Under the pieces are notes generated by a model. It did no database searches, had not been told where the DNA came from, and saw only the letters and a program-made list of their open reading frames with translations. From the NCBI GenBank assembly GCA_041821315.1, contig JBGUEO010000024.1:11138-75137 (forward strand): a stretch of 64,000 nucleotides of DNA. The letters are read 5' to 3'. Position 1 is the stretch's first letter. Each line of letters opens with the position of its first letter. This stretch comes from DIGJ01 sp041821315 (GTDB lineage Bacteria; Bacillota; Clostridia; Lachnospirales; Lachnospiraceae). Both the position numbers and the translations under genes were made by a program. Shown here piece after piece: positions 41,246-50,067 of the stretch.

Positions 41246-41875
41246 ATGGATCGATTATATTTTATAAAATTATTAGATGAACTACAAAAAATAATGGGTG
41301 AAAACCGCGATTATTTGATTGATTTGGATCGTGTTGTAGGTGATGGAGATTTGGGGTTAACAATGAGTGACGGATTTTTAGCTGCTTATGAGGCAGTAAA
41401 AGATTCCTCTGAAATGGATATTGGAAAACTGATTTATATGGCAGGGAAAGCTATGTCTACAGCAGTTCCTTCTACAATGGGAACATTAATGGCATCGGGA
41501 CTTATGCAGACAGGAAAAGTCTTAAAGGGAAAAACGGAAGTCGAAAAGGAAGATATTGCAACTTTCTTTATGGCCTATGAAGAAGGCGTTATGACCAGAG
41601 GAAAAGCAAAAGTTGGTGAAAAGACGTTTATCGATGGATTAGACCCTGCAGTTGAAGCTATGAAAGCATCGCTTGCCGTAGGGGATAGTCTGCATGTCGT
41701 TGCTCAAAAGGCAGTAAAAGCTGCCGAAGAAGGATTTATAAATACGACGACAATGGTTGCAGTACATGGCCGTGCAGCAACACGAGGAGAAGCGTCAAGA
41801 ACGTTAAAGGATCCAGGGGCAGCGGTTGCATTGTTAATGATGAAAGCATTTCAAAAAACAACTCAACTGGATTAA
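41246..41875 (+). CDS. DhaL-like kinase subunit
   Basis: This is a nucleotide-binding subunit of about 209 residues. The Mg-binding Asp cluster is intact (LDRVVGDGDLGLTMSDGF), but the usual His after the third Asp is Leu. PSTMGTLMASGLM and HGRAATRGEASRTLKDPG are family segments. ATG 41246 follows TTGGAGG; a TTG at 41234 overlaps the ribosome site and is rejected. It is the last gene of the BMC operon, ending at a strong terminator. Confidence 0.88.
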   Translation: MDRLYFIKLLDELQKIMGENRDYLIDLDRVVGDGDLGLTMSDGFLAAYEAVKDSSEMDIGKLIYMAGKAMSTAVPSTMGTLMASGLMQTGKVLKGKTEVEKEDIATFFMAYEEGVMTRGKAKVGEKTFIDGLDPAVEAMKASLAVGDSLHVVAQKAVKAAEEGFINTTTMVAVHGRAATRGEASRTLKDPGAAVALLMMKAFQKTTQLD

Positions 41876-41892
41876 TCCTTTTTTTATCAATA

Positions 41893-41932
41893 AAAATGGA
41901 ACGCAAGAAGTATTGCTCTTGCGTTCCATTTT
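41893..41932 (+). terminator. Terminator of the BMC operon
   Basis: A perfect 16-bp stem (AAAATGGAACGCAAGA and its complement) around an 8-nt loop with A- and T-run flanks. The left arm starts AAAATGGA, like the terminator after mtnA. Confidence 0.92.
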
Positions 41933-41969
41933 GTTATTATTTCTTTAAAAGAAATAATAATTTTTCGAA

Positions 41970-42040
41970 ATGTGACTTTGTTACAGAATAATATTTTTTT
42001 TTGTTGTATACTAAGTAATAAAAGAAGATGTGACTTAGTT
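41970..42040. promoter_or_regulatory. TGTGACTT direct repeats around the promoter of the persulfide flavoprotein gene
   Basis: ATGTGACTTTGTT (41970-41982) and ATGTGACTTAGTT (42028-42040) differ at one base and bracket a TATACT -10-like box (42007-42012). The same ATGTGACTTA occurs in the ferredoxin/ccdA gap. They may be binding sites of a redox- or sulfur-responsive regulator (inference). Confidence 0.45.
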
Positions 42041-42072
42041 TGTCAAAGTTATAACGAAAAGGAGAATTGATT

Positions 42073-44565
42073 ATGGCGAAAAAAACAGTAATTATTGGTG
42101 GAGTTGCCGGTGGAGCTACAACAGCAGCAAGACTTCGAAGAAGAGATGAATCAATGGATATTGTTGTGCTTGAGAGAGGAGAGTATATCTCTTATGCAAA
42201 CTGCGGACTTCCTTATTATATTGGTGACGTGATAAAGAGTCGAGATGCTCTTTTATTACAGACACCACAGGCTATGAAAAAAAGATTTAATGTAGATGTA
42301 CGAGTGGCAAATGAGGTACTTCAAATTATCCCAGATAAGAAGATAGTCAAAGTAAAAGATTTGCATACCAGCGAAATTTACGAAGAAACCTATGATAATT
42401 TGGTAATTGCAACAGGATCTGCTCCATTGAAACCACCAATTCCAGGTATCAATGGAAAAAATATCTTTACCCTTTGGACAATACCCGATACGGATCGGAT
42501 TAAAGCCTATGTAGAAGAGAAAAAACCAAAGACTGCGGCAGTAATTGGTGGTGGATTTATTGGTTTGGAAATGGCCGAAAATTTATCGGAAGCTGGTCTG
42601 AGGGTAAGCGTAATTGAGATGCAAAAGCAGGTGATGGCTCCGTTTGATTATGAAATGGCAAATCTTTTGCATGAGAATATGAGAATGAATCAGGTTAATC
42701 TGATTTTAGAAGATGGGGTTGCATCGTTTGAAGAAAAGTCAGATCAGACTACGATAAATCTAGCCAGTGGTCAGTCATTAGACGTTGATATGGTTATACT
42801 TTCAATTGGTGTTAAGCCCAATAGTGAGCTTGCAAAGGAAGCGGGGATTCAGACAAACAAACGAGGAGGTATTGTTGTTGATGATTACCTCATGACTTCA
42901 GCAAAGGACATTTATGCAGTTGGAGATGTAATTGAAGTAGAGCAGGCATATACAAAAGAAAAAACAATGATACCGCTTGCTGGACCTGCAAATAAGCAAG
43001 CACGTATTTTGGCAGATAATTTAACTGGTGATAAAAAGGTTTATCATGGATCCTTTGGTACTGCGGTTGCAAAAGTATTTGATTTAAATGCGGCTTCAGT
43101 TGGCTTGAATGAAAAACAATTAAAACTGCAAGGAAAAATAAAAAATGCAGATTATTTCAATGCACTAATTAATCAAAAATCCCATGCTGGTTATTATCCG
43201 GGGGCTACACCGTTGACGCTTAAGATGATTTTTGATAAAGATGGAATCATCTTAGGAGCACAAATTGTTGGGCAGGATGGAGTTGATAAACGAATTGACA
43301 CGATTGCAACAACAATGCGTCTAAAGGGAACAATCTATGATTTAGAGGAACTGGAGTTAGCATATGCACCACCATTTTCATCGGCAAAAGATCCAGTTAA
43401 TATGCTCGGGTTTGTGGCAGAAAATATATTACATCATATGGTATCCTTTATAGAATGGGATGAAATGGATGCTTTAATTGCAGATACTTCAAAAGAAAAT
43501 GAGTTTACGATTCTTGATGTAACAGAAGAAATGGAACGCATGGTATTTTCTATTGACAATTCCTATCATATTCCATTTGGTGAAGTAAGAGGGCGCATGC
43601 ATGAGCTTGATAAAGAAAAACAAATTATTGTCTATTGCGCAATTGGAGTTCGCTCTTATAATGTGGCAAGAATATTAATGCAAAATGGATTTAAAAAAGT
43701 GGAAGTTTTATCTGGCGGGACTAGTTTTTACAAATCAATGCACCATGATGAGATAGAGGAAAATGAGACAATGGAGCAAACGGAAAAGGCACCAAATGAA
43801 TCAACACAAGAAGTTGGCAATGTCGATAAGGTTATGAAGGTAATCGATTGTTGTGGACTACAATGTCCAGGACCAATTATGAAAGTTCATGAAGCAATTT
43901 CAGAAATGAAACAAAAAGAAGTATTACAGGTTTCGGCTACGGATATGGGTTTTGCAAGAGATATCGAGGCATGGTGTAAAAGAACTGGTAATACCCTTGT
44001 AAAAACAGAACGAAAAGACAAGGAAAATATTGTATTCATTAAAAAAGGAAGAGAAACATGTACATTGGAAGAAGATACCAGAGTAGCAGAACTGCCGCAA
44101 GGAAAGACCTTAATTGTATTTAGTGGAGACTTTGATAAAGTATTAGCTTCTTTTATTATTGCGAATGGAGCGGCATCTATGGGTCGACCAGTAACCATGT
44201 TCTTTACGTTCTGGGGCTTAAATGCACTTCGTAAAACAAATGCACCAGTGGTAAAGAAGCCATTTATTGATAAGATGTTTGGAATGATGATGCCAAGAGG
44301 AACAAAAAAACTGAAGTTATCAAAGATGAATATGTCTGGCATGGGAACTGCAATGATGAAAAGGGTAATGCATGATAAACATGTTGATTCGTTGGAAGAT
44401 TTAATGAAGCAGGCTATGAAAAATGGTGTGAAACTGGTTGCATGTACGATGTCCATGGATGTTATGGGAATAACCAAAGAGGAAATTATTGAAGGCGTTG
44501 AATTCGCTGGTGTTGCTTCTTATTTGGGTGATGCAGAAGAATCAAATGTTAATTTATTTGTGTAA
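42073..44565 (+). CDS. Multidomain persulfide flavoprotein (CoA-disulfide reductase-rhodanese-TusA-DsrE)
   Basis: This 830-residue cytoplasmic protein joins four sulfur-handling domains. Residues 1-445: FAD/NAD disulfide reductase with redox Cys in YANCGLPYYIG. About 450-560: rhodanese with loop YCAIGVRSYNVAR. About 590-660: TusA/SirA domain with CCGLQCPGPIMK. About 670-830: DsrE-like domain (LIVFSGDFDKVLASFI, Cys in VACTMSMDVMGI). The expected job is moving or reducing persulfide sulfur, with CoA or a small thiol as carrier. ATG 42073 follows AAGGAG. It is its own transcription unit but lies next to a pathway that may release methylthio compounds. Confidence 0.92.
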   Translation: MAKKTVIIGGVAGGATTAARLRRRDESMDIVVLERGEYISYANCGLPYYIGDVIKSRDALLLQTPQAMKKRFNVDVRVANEVLQIIPDKKIVKVKDLHTSEIYEETYDNLVIATGSAPLKPPIPGINGKNIFTLWTIPDTDRIKAYVEEKKPKTAAVIGGGFIGLEMAENLSEAGLRVSVIEMQKQVMAPFDYEMANLLHENMRMNQVNLILEDGVASFEEKSDQTTINLASGQSLDVDMVILSIGVKPNSELAKEAGIQTNKRGGIVVDDYLMTSAKDIYAVGDVIEVEQAYTKEKTMIPLAGPANKQARILADNLTGDKKVYHGSFGTAVAKVFDLNAASVGLNEKQLKLQGKIKNADYFNALINQKSHAGYYPGATPLTLKMIFDKDGIILGAQIVGQDGVDKRIDTIATTMRLKGTIYDLEELELAYAPPFSSAKDPVNMLGFVAENILHHMVSFIEWDEMDALIADTSKENEFTILDVTEEMERMVFSIDNSYHIPFGEVRGRMHELDKEKQIIVYCAIGVRSYNVARILMQNGFKKVEVLSGGTSFYKSMHHDEIEENETMEQTEKAPNESTQEVGNVDKVMKVIDCCGLQCPGPIMKVHEAISEMKQKEVLQVSATDMGFARDIEAWCKRTGNTLVKTERKDKENIVFIKKGRETCTLEEDTRVAELPQGKTLIVFSGDFDKVLASFIIANGAASMGRPVTMFFTFWGLNALRKTNAPVVKKPFIDKMFGMMMPRGTKKLKLSKMNMSGMGTAMMKRVMHDKHVDSLEDLMKQAMKNGVKLVACTMSMDVMGITKEEIIEGVEFAGVASYLGDAEESNVNLFV

Positions 44566-44672
44566 ATGACATGTTGCGCTAAACTGTGTTTTTTGCGAAT
44601 TAAAAGTTGCTTTTTTCATAGAAATCGAATAATTGTTCATACTAGATAAAAAGAAGAGAAAGGACAGTTCGA

Positions 44673-45104
44673 ATGGAAAAACAAACAATTTCATTATTGA
44701 AAGTATGTAACAGTGGATGCAAATCGGCAACCAATAGTATGGAGCAAGTTTTAAAGTTTGTCAAAGAAGAAAAATTGAAACAAGTAATCGATAAGTATAA
44801 CAGCAAACACATTAAACTTGGAGAGGATTTCCATAGCCTGTTGGATAAAGTAGGAGCAGAGGAAGAAGATCCTGGTATCATGGCGAAAACAGTTTCTTCT
44901 TTTGGCACAGAAGTAAAATTATTGATGAATGATGATTCAAAAAAGATAGCAAAACTTATGATGGATGGCTGCAATATGGGCATACAGACAATTAGCGAAG
45001 CACTTAATAAATATCTGGAAGCGTCAAAAGAATCGATAGACTTAGCCAAGCGGTTAATAAAAGAGGAAGAAGAGTTTATGAAAGATTTAAAGTCCTTTTT
45101 ATAA
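44673..45104 (+). CDS. DUF2383/ferritin-like four-helix protein
   Basis: This 143-residue helical protein (SLLKVCNSGCKSATNSMEQV, then several Glu/Lys-rich helices) resembles DUF2383-type ferritin-like proteins, whose function is not known. Regular HxxxE-type ligands are not clear, so metal binding is doubtful. It sits 107 bp after the persulfide protein and converges on the GerA-type gene across a terminator. Confidence 0.65.
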   Translation: MEKQTISLLKVCNSGCKSATNSMEQVLKFVKEEKLKQVIDKYNSKHIKLGEDFHSLLDKVGAEEEDPGIMAKTVSSFGTEVKLLMNDDSKKIAKLMMDGCNMGIQTISEALNKYLEASKESIDLAKRLIKEEEEFMKDLKSFL

Positions 45105-45132
45105 AGATAGGACAAGTGAGTCATTGAGAAGG

Positions 45133-45184
45133 AGAGAAGTATATTGAAGAAATGAACAGATTTCTTTAGAATACTTCTCTTTTT
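45133..45184. terminator. Bidirectional terminator at a convergent junction
   Basis: AGAGAAGTAT pairs with ATACTTCTCT, with an inner AAGAAAT/ATTTCTT stem, followed by a T-run. It separates the DUF2383-like gene from the GerA-type gene. Confidence 0.75.
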
Positions 45185-45188
45185 AGTA

Positions 45189-46625
45189 TTATTTTTCATT
45201 CCATACTTTGCTAGGTTGTGCTTTTGCAGTAGGATAACGGAAAAGAAGGGTTTTAAGTGCTTCCCAGTTAAATGGATAGAGTGGCCAAAAATAACTTTTT
45301 TTGCCAAATGTTGGTGTTGAAATTGCGGAAATAATGACAAGACAAAAACCAATGATAAACCCCCATAAGCCGAAGAATCCAGTACAAATAACTAAGAAAA
45401 TACGATAGATTCGTAAGGCTTCTCCAAATTCAATACTAGATAAGCTTAGGGTAGCAAGCATGGTAAGTGCACCATAGAAAATCACTTCTACACTTGCCCA
45501 TTTTAATTGAATTGCAATATCACTAATAATTAAGCCACCTATGATACCCATTGAGTTTGATAATCCACTGGCAGCATGTGAGGAAGAATATTTAAATAAA
45601 TCAAGCCCAAATTCAATAAATAGTACATATAAAAAGAGTTGTTTTGGTGAAATTACTTCGGAGGTAATTACCTTCCACCCATTCGGTAAATTGGGAAAAT
45701 ACGCACCAAGTAGAAGAAAAACGGGTAGCATAAATAAACTCAAAATCATGCAGCCAAAGCGAACGAGACGATTATAATTTCCAATAGCTGGGCTTTTATA
45801 ATAGTCCTCCGGGCTTTGTGTGAATTCAAAAATAGTACAGGGTAAAATTATTATGGTAGGAGAATTGTCAATGATAATTACCATATGACCTTCTAGCAGA
45901 TAACTGCAAGCGACATCTGGTCGCTCCGTCAGGTTAAAGCTTGGAAGTGGATTCAGCCACCTTCTTTTTACTAACAGCTCATCTAGACTCTTTGTCCCCA
46001 TCGTCAAAGAGGTAACCTTTAGAGAATCAATTTTATCATTTATTTTTTTTAATAGATCACTATCTACGATTCCTCCAATGTAACCGATTGCAACATCGGT
46101 CTTACTATCCGTTCCAATTGATTTTATTTCAAATGTGAGTTTTGGATTACGTATTCTTCTTCGAATCAGTGTTGTATTAATAAGAAGAGTTTCGACAAAG
46201 CCATCTTTGGCACCACGTGTTACCCGTTCGGTATCAGGTTCCTCCATTCCTCTTGTTGGATAGCTTCTTGTGTCAATGATAATTGCTTGAGCAAATCCGT
46301 CAATAAATAAAGCAGATGGACCGCTTAGCACATTCTTAATAATGACCTTCCAATCCATTGTCAATTGTGCCTGAGAATAACCAATTCTTGTATTCATATA
46401 GCTTTCGATATTTGAAATAGTTCCATCTTGCGTAAAGAGTGGATCTTGCAAATCAGAGAATAATTGCTGCAACAAAGCTGCTTCGCAAAGACCGTTGATG
46501 CCAATCCAAAATGCTTTTGTTTCACCCAATACCAAATCTCTTGAAATTAGATCAAAACTCTTATCAAATGGAAAAATCTCTTTTACTATTTTTTTATTTT
46601 CTTCTAAATTTTTGGATAATTGCAT
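45189..46625 (-). CDS. Spore germination protein, GerA family A subunit
   Basis: This 478-residue membrane protein is of the GerAA/SpoVAF family. A soluble N-terminal part (about 1-240; IDGFAQAIIIDTRSYPTRGM, EPDTERVTRGAKDGFVETL) precedes about five membrane helices. These receptors sense nutrients in the spore inner membrane. No GerB or GerC gene is adjacent on either side, so it is an orphan A subunit; SpoVAF-type orphans are known. It indicates a spore-forming host. Start ATG 46625 is preceded by AAAGAGGTTG. Confidence 0.92.
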   Translation of the reverse strand: MQLSKNLEENKKIVKEIFPFDKSFDLISRDLVLGETKAFWIGINGLCEAALLQQLFSDLQDPLFTQDGTISNIESYMNTRIGYSQAQLTMDWKVIIKNVLSGPSALFIDGFAQAIIIDTRSYPTRGMEEPDTERVTRGAKDGFVETLLINTTLIRRRIRNPKLTFEIKSIGTDSKTDVAIGYIGGIVDSDLLKKINDKIDSLKVTSLTMGTKSLDELLVKRRWLNPLPSFNLTERPDVACSYLLEGHMVIIIDNSPTIIILPCTIFEFTQSPEDYYKSPAIGNYNRLVRFGCMILSLFMLPVFLLLGAYFPNLPNGWKVITSEVISPKQLFLYVLFIEFGLDLFKYSSSHAASGLSNSMGIIGGLIISDIAIQLKWASVEVIFYGALTMLATLSLSSIEFGEALRIYRIFLVICTGFFGLWGFIIGFCLVIISAISTPTFGKKSYFWPLYPFNWEALKTLLFRYPTAKAQPSKVWNEK

Positions 46626-46785
46626 AATACAACCTCTTTATCTTTTTTGTATATTGTGTATCAATCGCTTCTAGAATATGCAAAGTATATGGAATTAGAA
46701 TTACAAACAATCATATTATATAAGCGATTGTTGAATATATAGCAAACAAAATTCATAAAATTTTAAAAAGGGTAGGAGGTATGTC

Positions 46786-47253
46786 ATGAAACTGAATGTC
46801 AAACTTCTAATTAGCAGCATAGCAATTAGTCTTGGGGTAGGTGCACTGGCTGGTTTATTAACAATGAATAGCATGGAGGTGTTTCAAACACTTGAAAAAC
46901 CTCCGTTAACACCAGCAGCATGGGTCTTCCCCGTTGTTTGGACAATTCTCTATATATTAATGGGAATTTCTGCATATCTAATTTCTGTTTCGGATAATGC
47001 GGATAAAGAGCGTGCACTTCGAATCTATTGGATACAATTATTCCTGAATTTTCTTTGGCCTATCGTTTTCTTTACTTTGGAAGAATACTTGCTTGCTTTT
47101 TTCATATTAGTTTTATTATGGATCGTAATTCTTAGTATGATTCGCGTGTTCTGGAAAATAAACCCATTAGCTGCTAAGTTGCAAATACCCTATTTGCTGT
47201 GGGTTACATTTGCAGGTTATCTTAATTTAGCAATTTATTTTTTGAATAAGTGA
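46786..47253 (+). CDS. tspO: TspO/MBR family protein
   Basis: This 155-residue five-helix membrane protein has LEKPPLTPAAWVFPVVWTILY, ISAYLI and LFLNFLWPIVFF as conserved family segments. Bacterial TspO binds porphyrins and is linked to stress and tetrapyrrole handling. Start behind GTAGGAGG. Divergent from the GerA-type gene. Confidence 0.94.
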   Translation: MKLNVKLLISSIAISLGVGALAGLLTMNSMEVFQTLEKPPLTPAAWVFPVVWTILYILMGISAYLISVSDNADKERALRIYWIQLFLNFLWPIVFFTLEEYLLAFFILVLLWIVILSMIRVFWKINPLAAKLQIPYLLWVTFAGYLNLAIYFLNK

Positions 47254-47469
47254 AGGTTGTCATATACAATAGAAAACAAATATCAATGTTTATACTAACT
47301 CAAATATAATTGACTCCCATATATTTGCTACTATGGGGGTTGATTTTATGTGGAGTAAACTTATGTGGTTTTTAGCTTGACTTGCACTTGGGTAATTGAT
47401 TACTAAGGAATGGAATAAAGAAATGAAATACAGGAATACTTATAATATTTGAAATAATGGAGGAAGATT

Positions 47470-48075
47470 ATGAGAATTCCAGGGCATATTGGTATAATCC
47501 CAGATGGGAACCGAAGATGGGCAGAGGGAAGTGGACATAAAAAAGAAGAGGGCTATGAATATGGATTGGATCCAGGACTTGAAGTCCTTCATCTTGCCAA
47601 ACAATATGGGATTAAGGAAATTACCTATTATGGGTTTACGGTAGATAACTGTAAAAGACCGAAAGAGCAGGTTATGGCATTTAAAAAGGCCTGTGTGGAT
47701 GCAGTGAAACGAATTGTGAGGGAAGAAGCTTCCCTACTTGTCGTAGGAAACACAGCATCCTCTTTTTTTCCAAGAGAATTATTGGCATATACAAAACGAA
47801 ACGATAGAGTAACTACGAATGGTATTAAAGTAAACTTTTTGGTAAATTATGGATGGGATTGGGATCTTAGAAGTGGATTTGCTTCGAAAGAAATATCAAG
47901 AATTGATATGATTATACGTTGGGGTGGGATGTGCCGTCTATCGGGATTTCTTCCCATTCAGTCTGTTTATTCTGACTTTTACATTGTAAAAGAGCTATGG
48001 CCAGATTTTCAGAAAGAACAATTTATGGAAGCTATATCATGGTATCAAAAGCAAGATAGGACACTTGGTGGATAA
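47470..48075 (+). CDS. Short cis-prenyltransferase (UppS-like) protein
   Basis: This protein is related to undecaprenyl diphosphate synthase: HIGIIPDGNRRWAEG holds the catalytic Asp and phosphate-binding Arg. IRWGGMCRLSGFLPIQSVYS and ELWPDF match the C-terminal substrate region. It has only 201 residues against the usual 230-250, and the central region is diverged. It may make a shorter or different prenyl diphosphate, or no longer be a synthase. Start ATG 47470 behind TGGAGGA. No cdsA or dxr homologue lies nearby, so it is probably not the housekeeping copy. Confidence 0.78.
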   Translation: MRIPGHIGIIPDGNRRWAEGSGHKKEEGYEYGLDPGLEVLHLAKQYGIKEITYYGFTVDNCKRPKEQVMAFKKACVDAVKRIVREEASLLVVGNTASSFFPRELLAYTKRNDRVTTNGIKVNFLVNYGWDWDLRSGFASKEISRIDMIIRWGGMCRLSGFLPIQSVYSDFYIVKELWPDFQKEQFMEAISWYQKQDRTLGG

Positions 48076-48079
48076 AAAG

Positions 48080-48144
48080 CAAACGGGCTCGTTGCAAGAT
48101 GAAACGATTTTATTTTGCATTTCTAACAAGCCCATTTGTCTTTT
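48080..48144. terminator. Bidirectional terminator between the uppS-like gene and ade
   Basis: CAAACGGGCTCGTT pairs with AACAAGCCCATTTG (mismatches within) across a 31-nt loop that itself can pair (GCAA/TTGC). A T-run follows. Confidence 0.6.
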
Positions 48145-48152
48145 ACTTGTAT

Positions 48153-49862
48153 CTAGTTAATATCCCAGCCAATTGGTTGAAAGGCATCAACATCAAAAAG
48201 CCCTCTGTCCAAAAGGCGAAGATGAGGTATCACTGGTAATGCAAGGAAGGATAGCGTAATAAATGGATCAATACCTTCTGGAATACCTAGAGAGTGAGCA
48301 AAGGACAACATAGTACTTGCTTTTTCCTGCACTTCTTTGCAAGATTGAGTGCTCATGAGACCACCAACCGATAGAGGCAGTACATCAATCACTTTTCCCA
48401 TAGAAGCTATCACATAGCCACCTTGCGTTTCTTTTATTTTATTTACAGCAAGAAGAATATCCTTATCATTGTCACCAGCAACGATGATGTTATGGGAATC
48501 ATGGGAAACGCTAGTTGCAATGGCACCATTTACGATTCCAAAGCCTTTTAATGGGGCGATACCGATACAACCACTTTTTCCATAACGCTCAATTACACAT
48601 AACTTGTTGTATTCTTTATTTGGTATAAAAATACCATGTTCTCCTGGGATTTTTTCGAGAAGGTGATTGGTAACTAACTGTTCCGGAATCATTTCTATAA
48701 CATGATTTTCTTTTTCTAGTGTAAGGCTTAGCATGGAAGAAGTGAGTTCTTGCAAGATAACAGTATGCAAAAGTGTTTCTTCTTTTACTTCATAATGCAA
48801 TGCGTTTAAAGATGCTTCGTCTATAATCATACCACTTTTCATCACAAAGCAAGTAGTTACTTCTTCTAAGTTATCAAGGATAACAAGATCGGCTTTGTAA
48901 CCAGCTGCAACGGCACCTAAGTCTTTCAAACCATAAATTTGGGCAGCGGAAAAACTTCCCATTTTATACGCCTTGACAGGATCCATACCACGTGAAATTG
49001 CTTTTCGAATGCAATAACTAATGTGTCCATCACGCTCCATGTCTTCTAAATGGCGATCATCTGTGCAAAAGGCACATCGATCAAGCGGAATGTCGTGTTT
49101 TAGTAAGCCACGTACAATCGCATCTAAATTTTTAGCACCACTTCCTTCACGAATTAAAATATGAAATCCAGCTTCGATTTTTTCAAGGGCTTCATCGAAT
49201 GTTACGCATTCGTGATCATTATCGACACCAGATAGACGATATGTTTGAATTTCTTTTTCTGTGATACCAGGAGCATGACCATCAATAATTTTGTCTTTAA
49301 ATAAGGAGAGTTTGTCGAGCACCTTTGGCTTGCGTTGAAGCACGTCAAGGAAACACATAACTTCTCCAAGACCTAGGATACGTGGGTGTGATAGATATTT
49401 TTCCATGTCTTTTGCAAGAAATTCACCCGCACCATTGGTATCATATTTTGTTGCTGGAACAGAAGATGGTAGCATGATATAAACATTCAATGGAATATGC
49501 TCGGTGGCATCTAAAAGGAAATCAAGTGCTTTATCTCCTTTTACATTTACTAATTCATGAGGATCTGCAATGAGGGTGGTAGTCCCTGATTTTAACAGCA
49601 TTTTAGATAACTCCATTGGTAGAACCATTGTAGATTCTATATGTATATGTGCATCAATAAATCCAGGGGCGATATATTTTCCGGTACAATCAATTTCTCT
49701 TTCTCCATGATATGATCCAATGCCAACAATGGTTTCTCCAACAATTGCAACATCAGCAGTTATGATTCGTTCAGAAAAAACATTTAGGATATATCCATTT
49801 TTTAAAACAAGATCTGCCATCCTTTCCCCAATAGCAACTTCCATCATATAAGTTTTGTCCAT
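48153..49862 (-). CDS. ade: Adenine deaminase
   Basis: This 569-residue metal-dependent amidohydrolase turns adenine into hypoxanthine and ammonia. Metal motifs are APGFIDAHIHIESTM near residue 70 and DPHELVNVKG. CTDDRHLEDM and VSHDSHNIIVAGDND complete the Ade pattern. Start ATG 49862 behind GAGAGGGA. Adenine released from methylthioadenosine or deoxyadenosine would be its natural feed, a loose link to the MTR pathway (inference). It is monocistronic. Confidence 0.95.
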   Translation of the reverse strand: MDKTYMMEVAIGERMADLVLKNGYILNVFSERIITADVAIVGETIVGIGSYHGEREIDCTGKYIAPGFIDAHIHIESTMVLPMELSKMLLKSGTTTLIADPHELVNVKGDKALDFLLDATEHIPLNVYIMLPSSVPATKYDTNGAGEFLAKDMEKYLSHPRILGLGEVMCFLDVLQRKPKVLDKLSLFKDKIIDGHAPGITEKEIQTYRLSGVDNDHECVTFDEALEKIEAGFHILIREGSGAKNLDAIVRGLLKHDIPLDRCAFCTDDRHLEDMERDGHISYCIRKAISRGMDPVKAYKMGSFSAAQIYGLKDLGAVAAGYKADLVILDNLEEVTTCFVMKSGMIIDEASLNALHYEVKEETLLHTVILQELTSSMLSLTLEKENHVIEMIPEQLVTNHLLEKIPGEHGIFIPNKEYNKLCVIERYGKSGCIGIAPLKGFGIVNGAIATSVSHDSHNIIVAGDNDKDILLAVNKIKETQGGYVIASMGKVIDVLPLSVGGLMSTQSCKEVQEKASTMLSFAHSLGIPEGIDPFITLSFLALPVIPHLRLLDRGLFDVDAFQPIGWDIN

Positions 49863-50067
49863 AAAATCCCTCTCTTTCCTGAAATATTCTGAAAAAAATA
49901 GTATTTATAGTATAGGTTCAGAAATGTTGTTTGTCAATCCAACAGGGGCTTGATTTGAAAAAAATGCGTTTCATAATGTGAAAAAAAAGGAAACCATAGA
50001 TTTAAGTCGAATATAACATATAGTGAGTGCTTTTCTATGTAAATAAAAGAGGGAGGCAATAATAATA

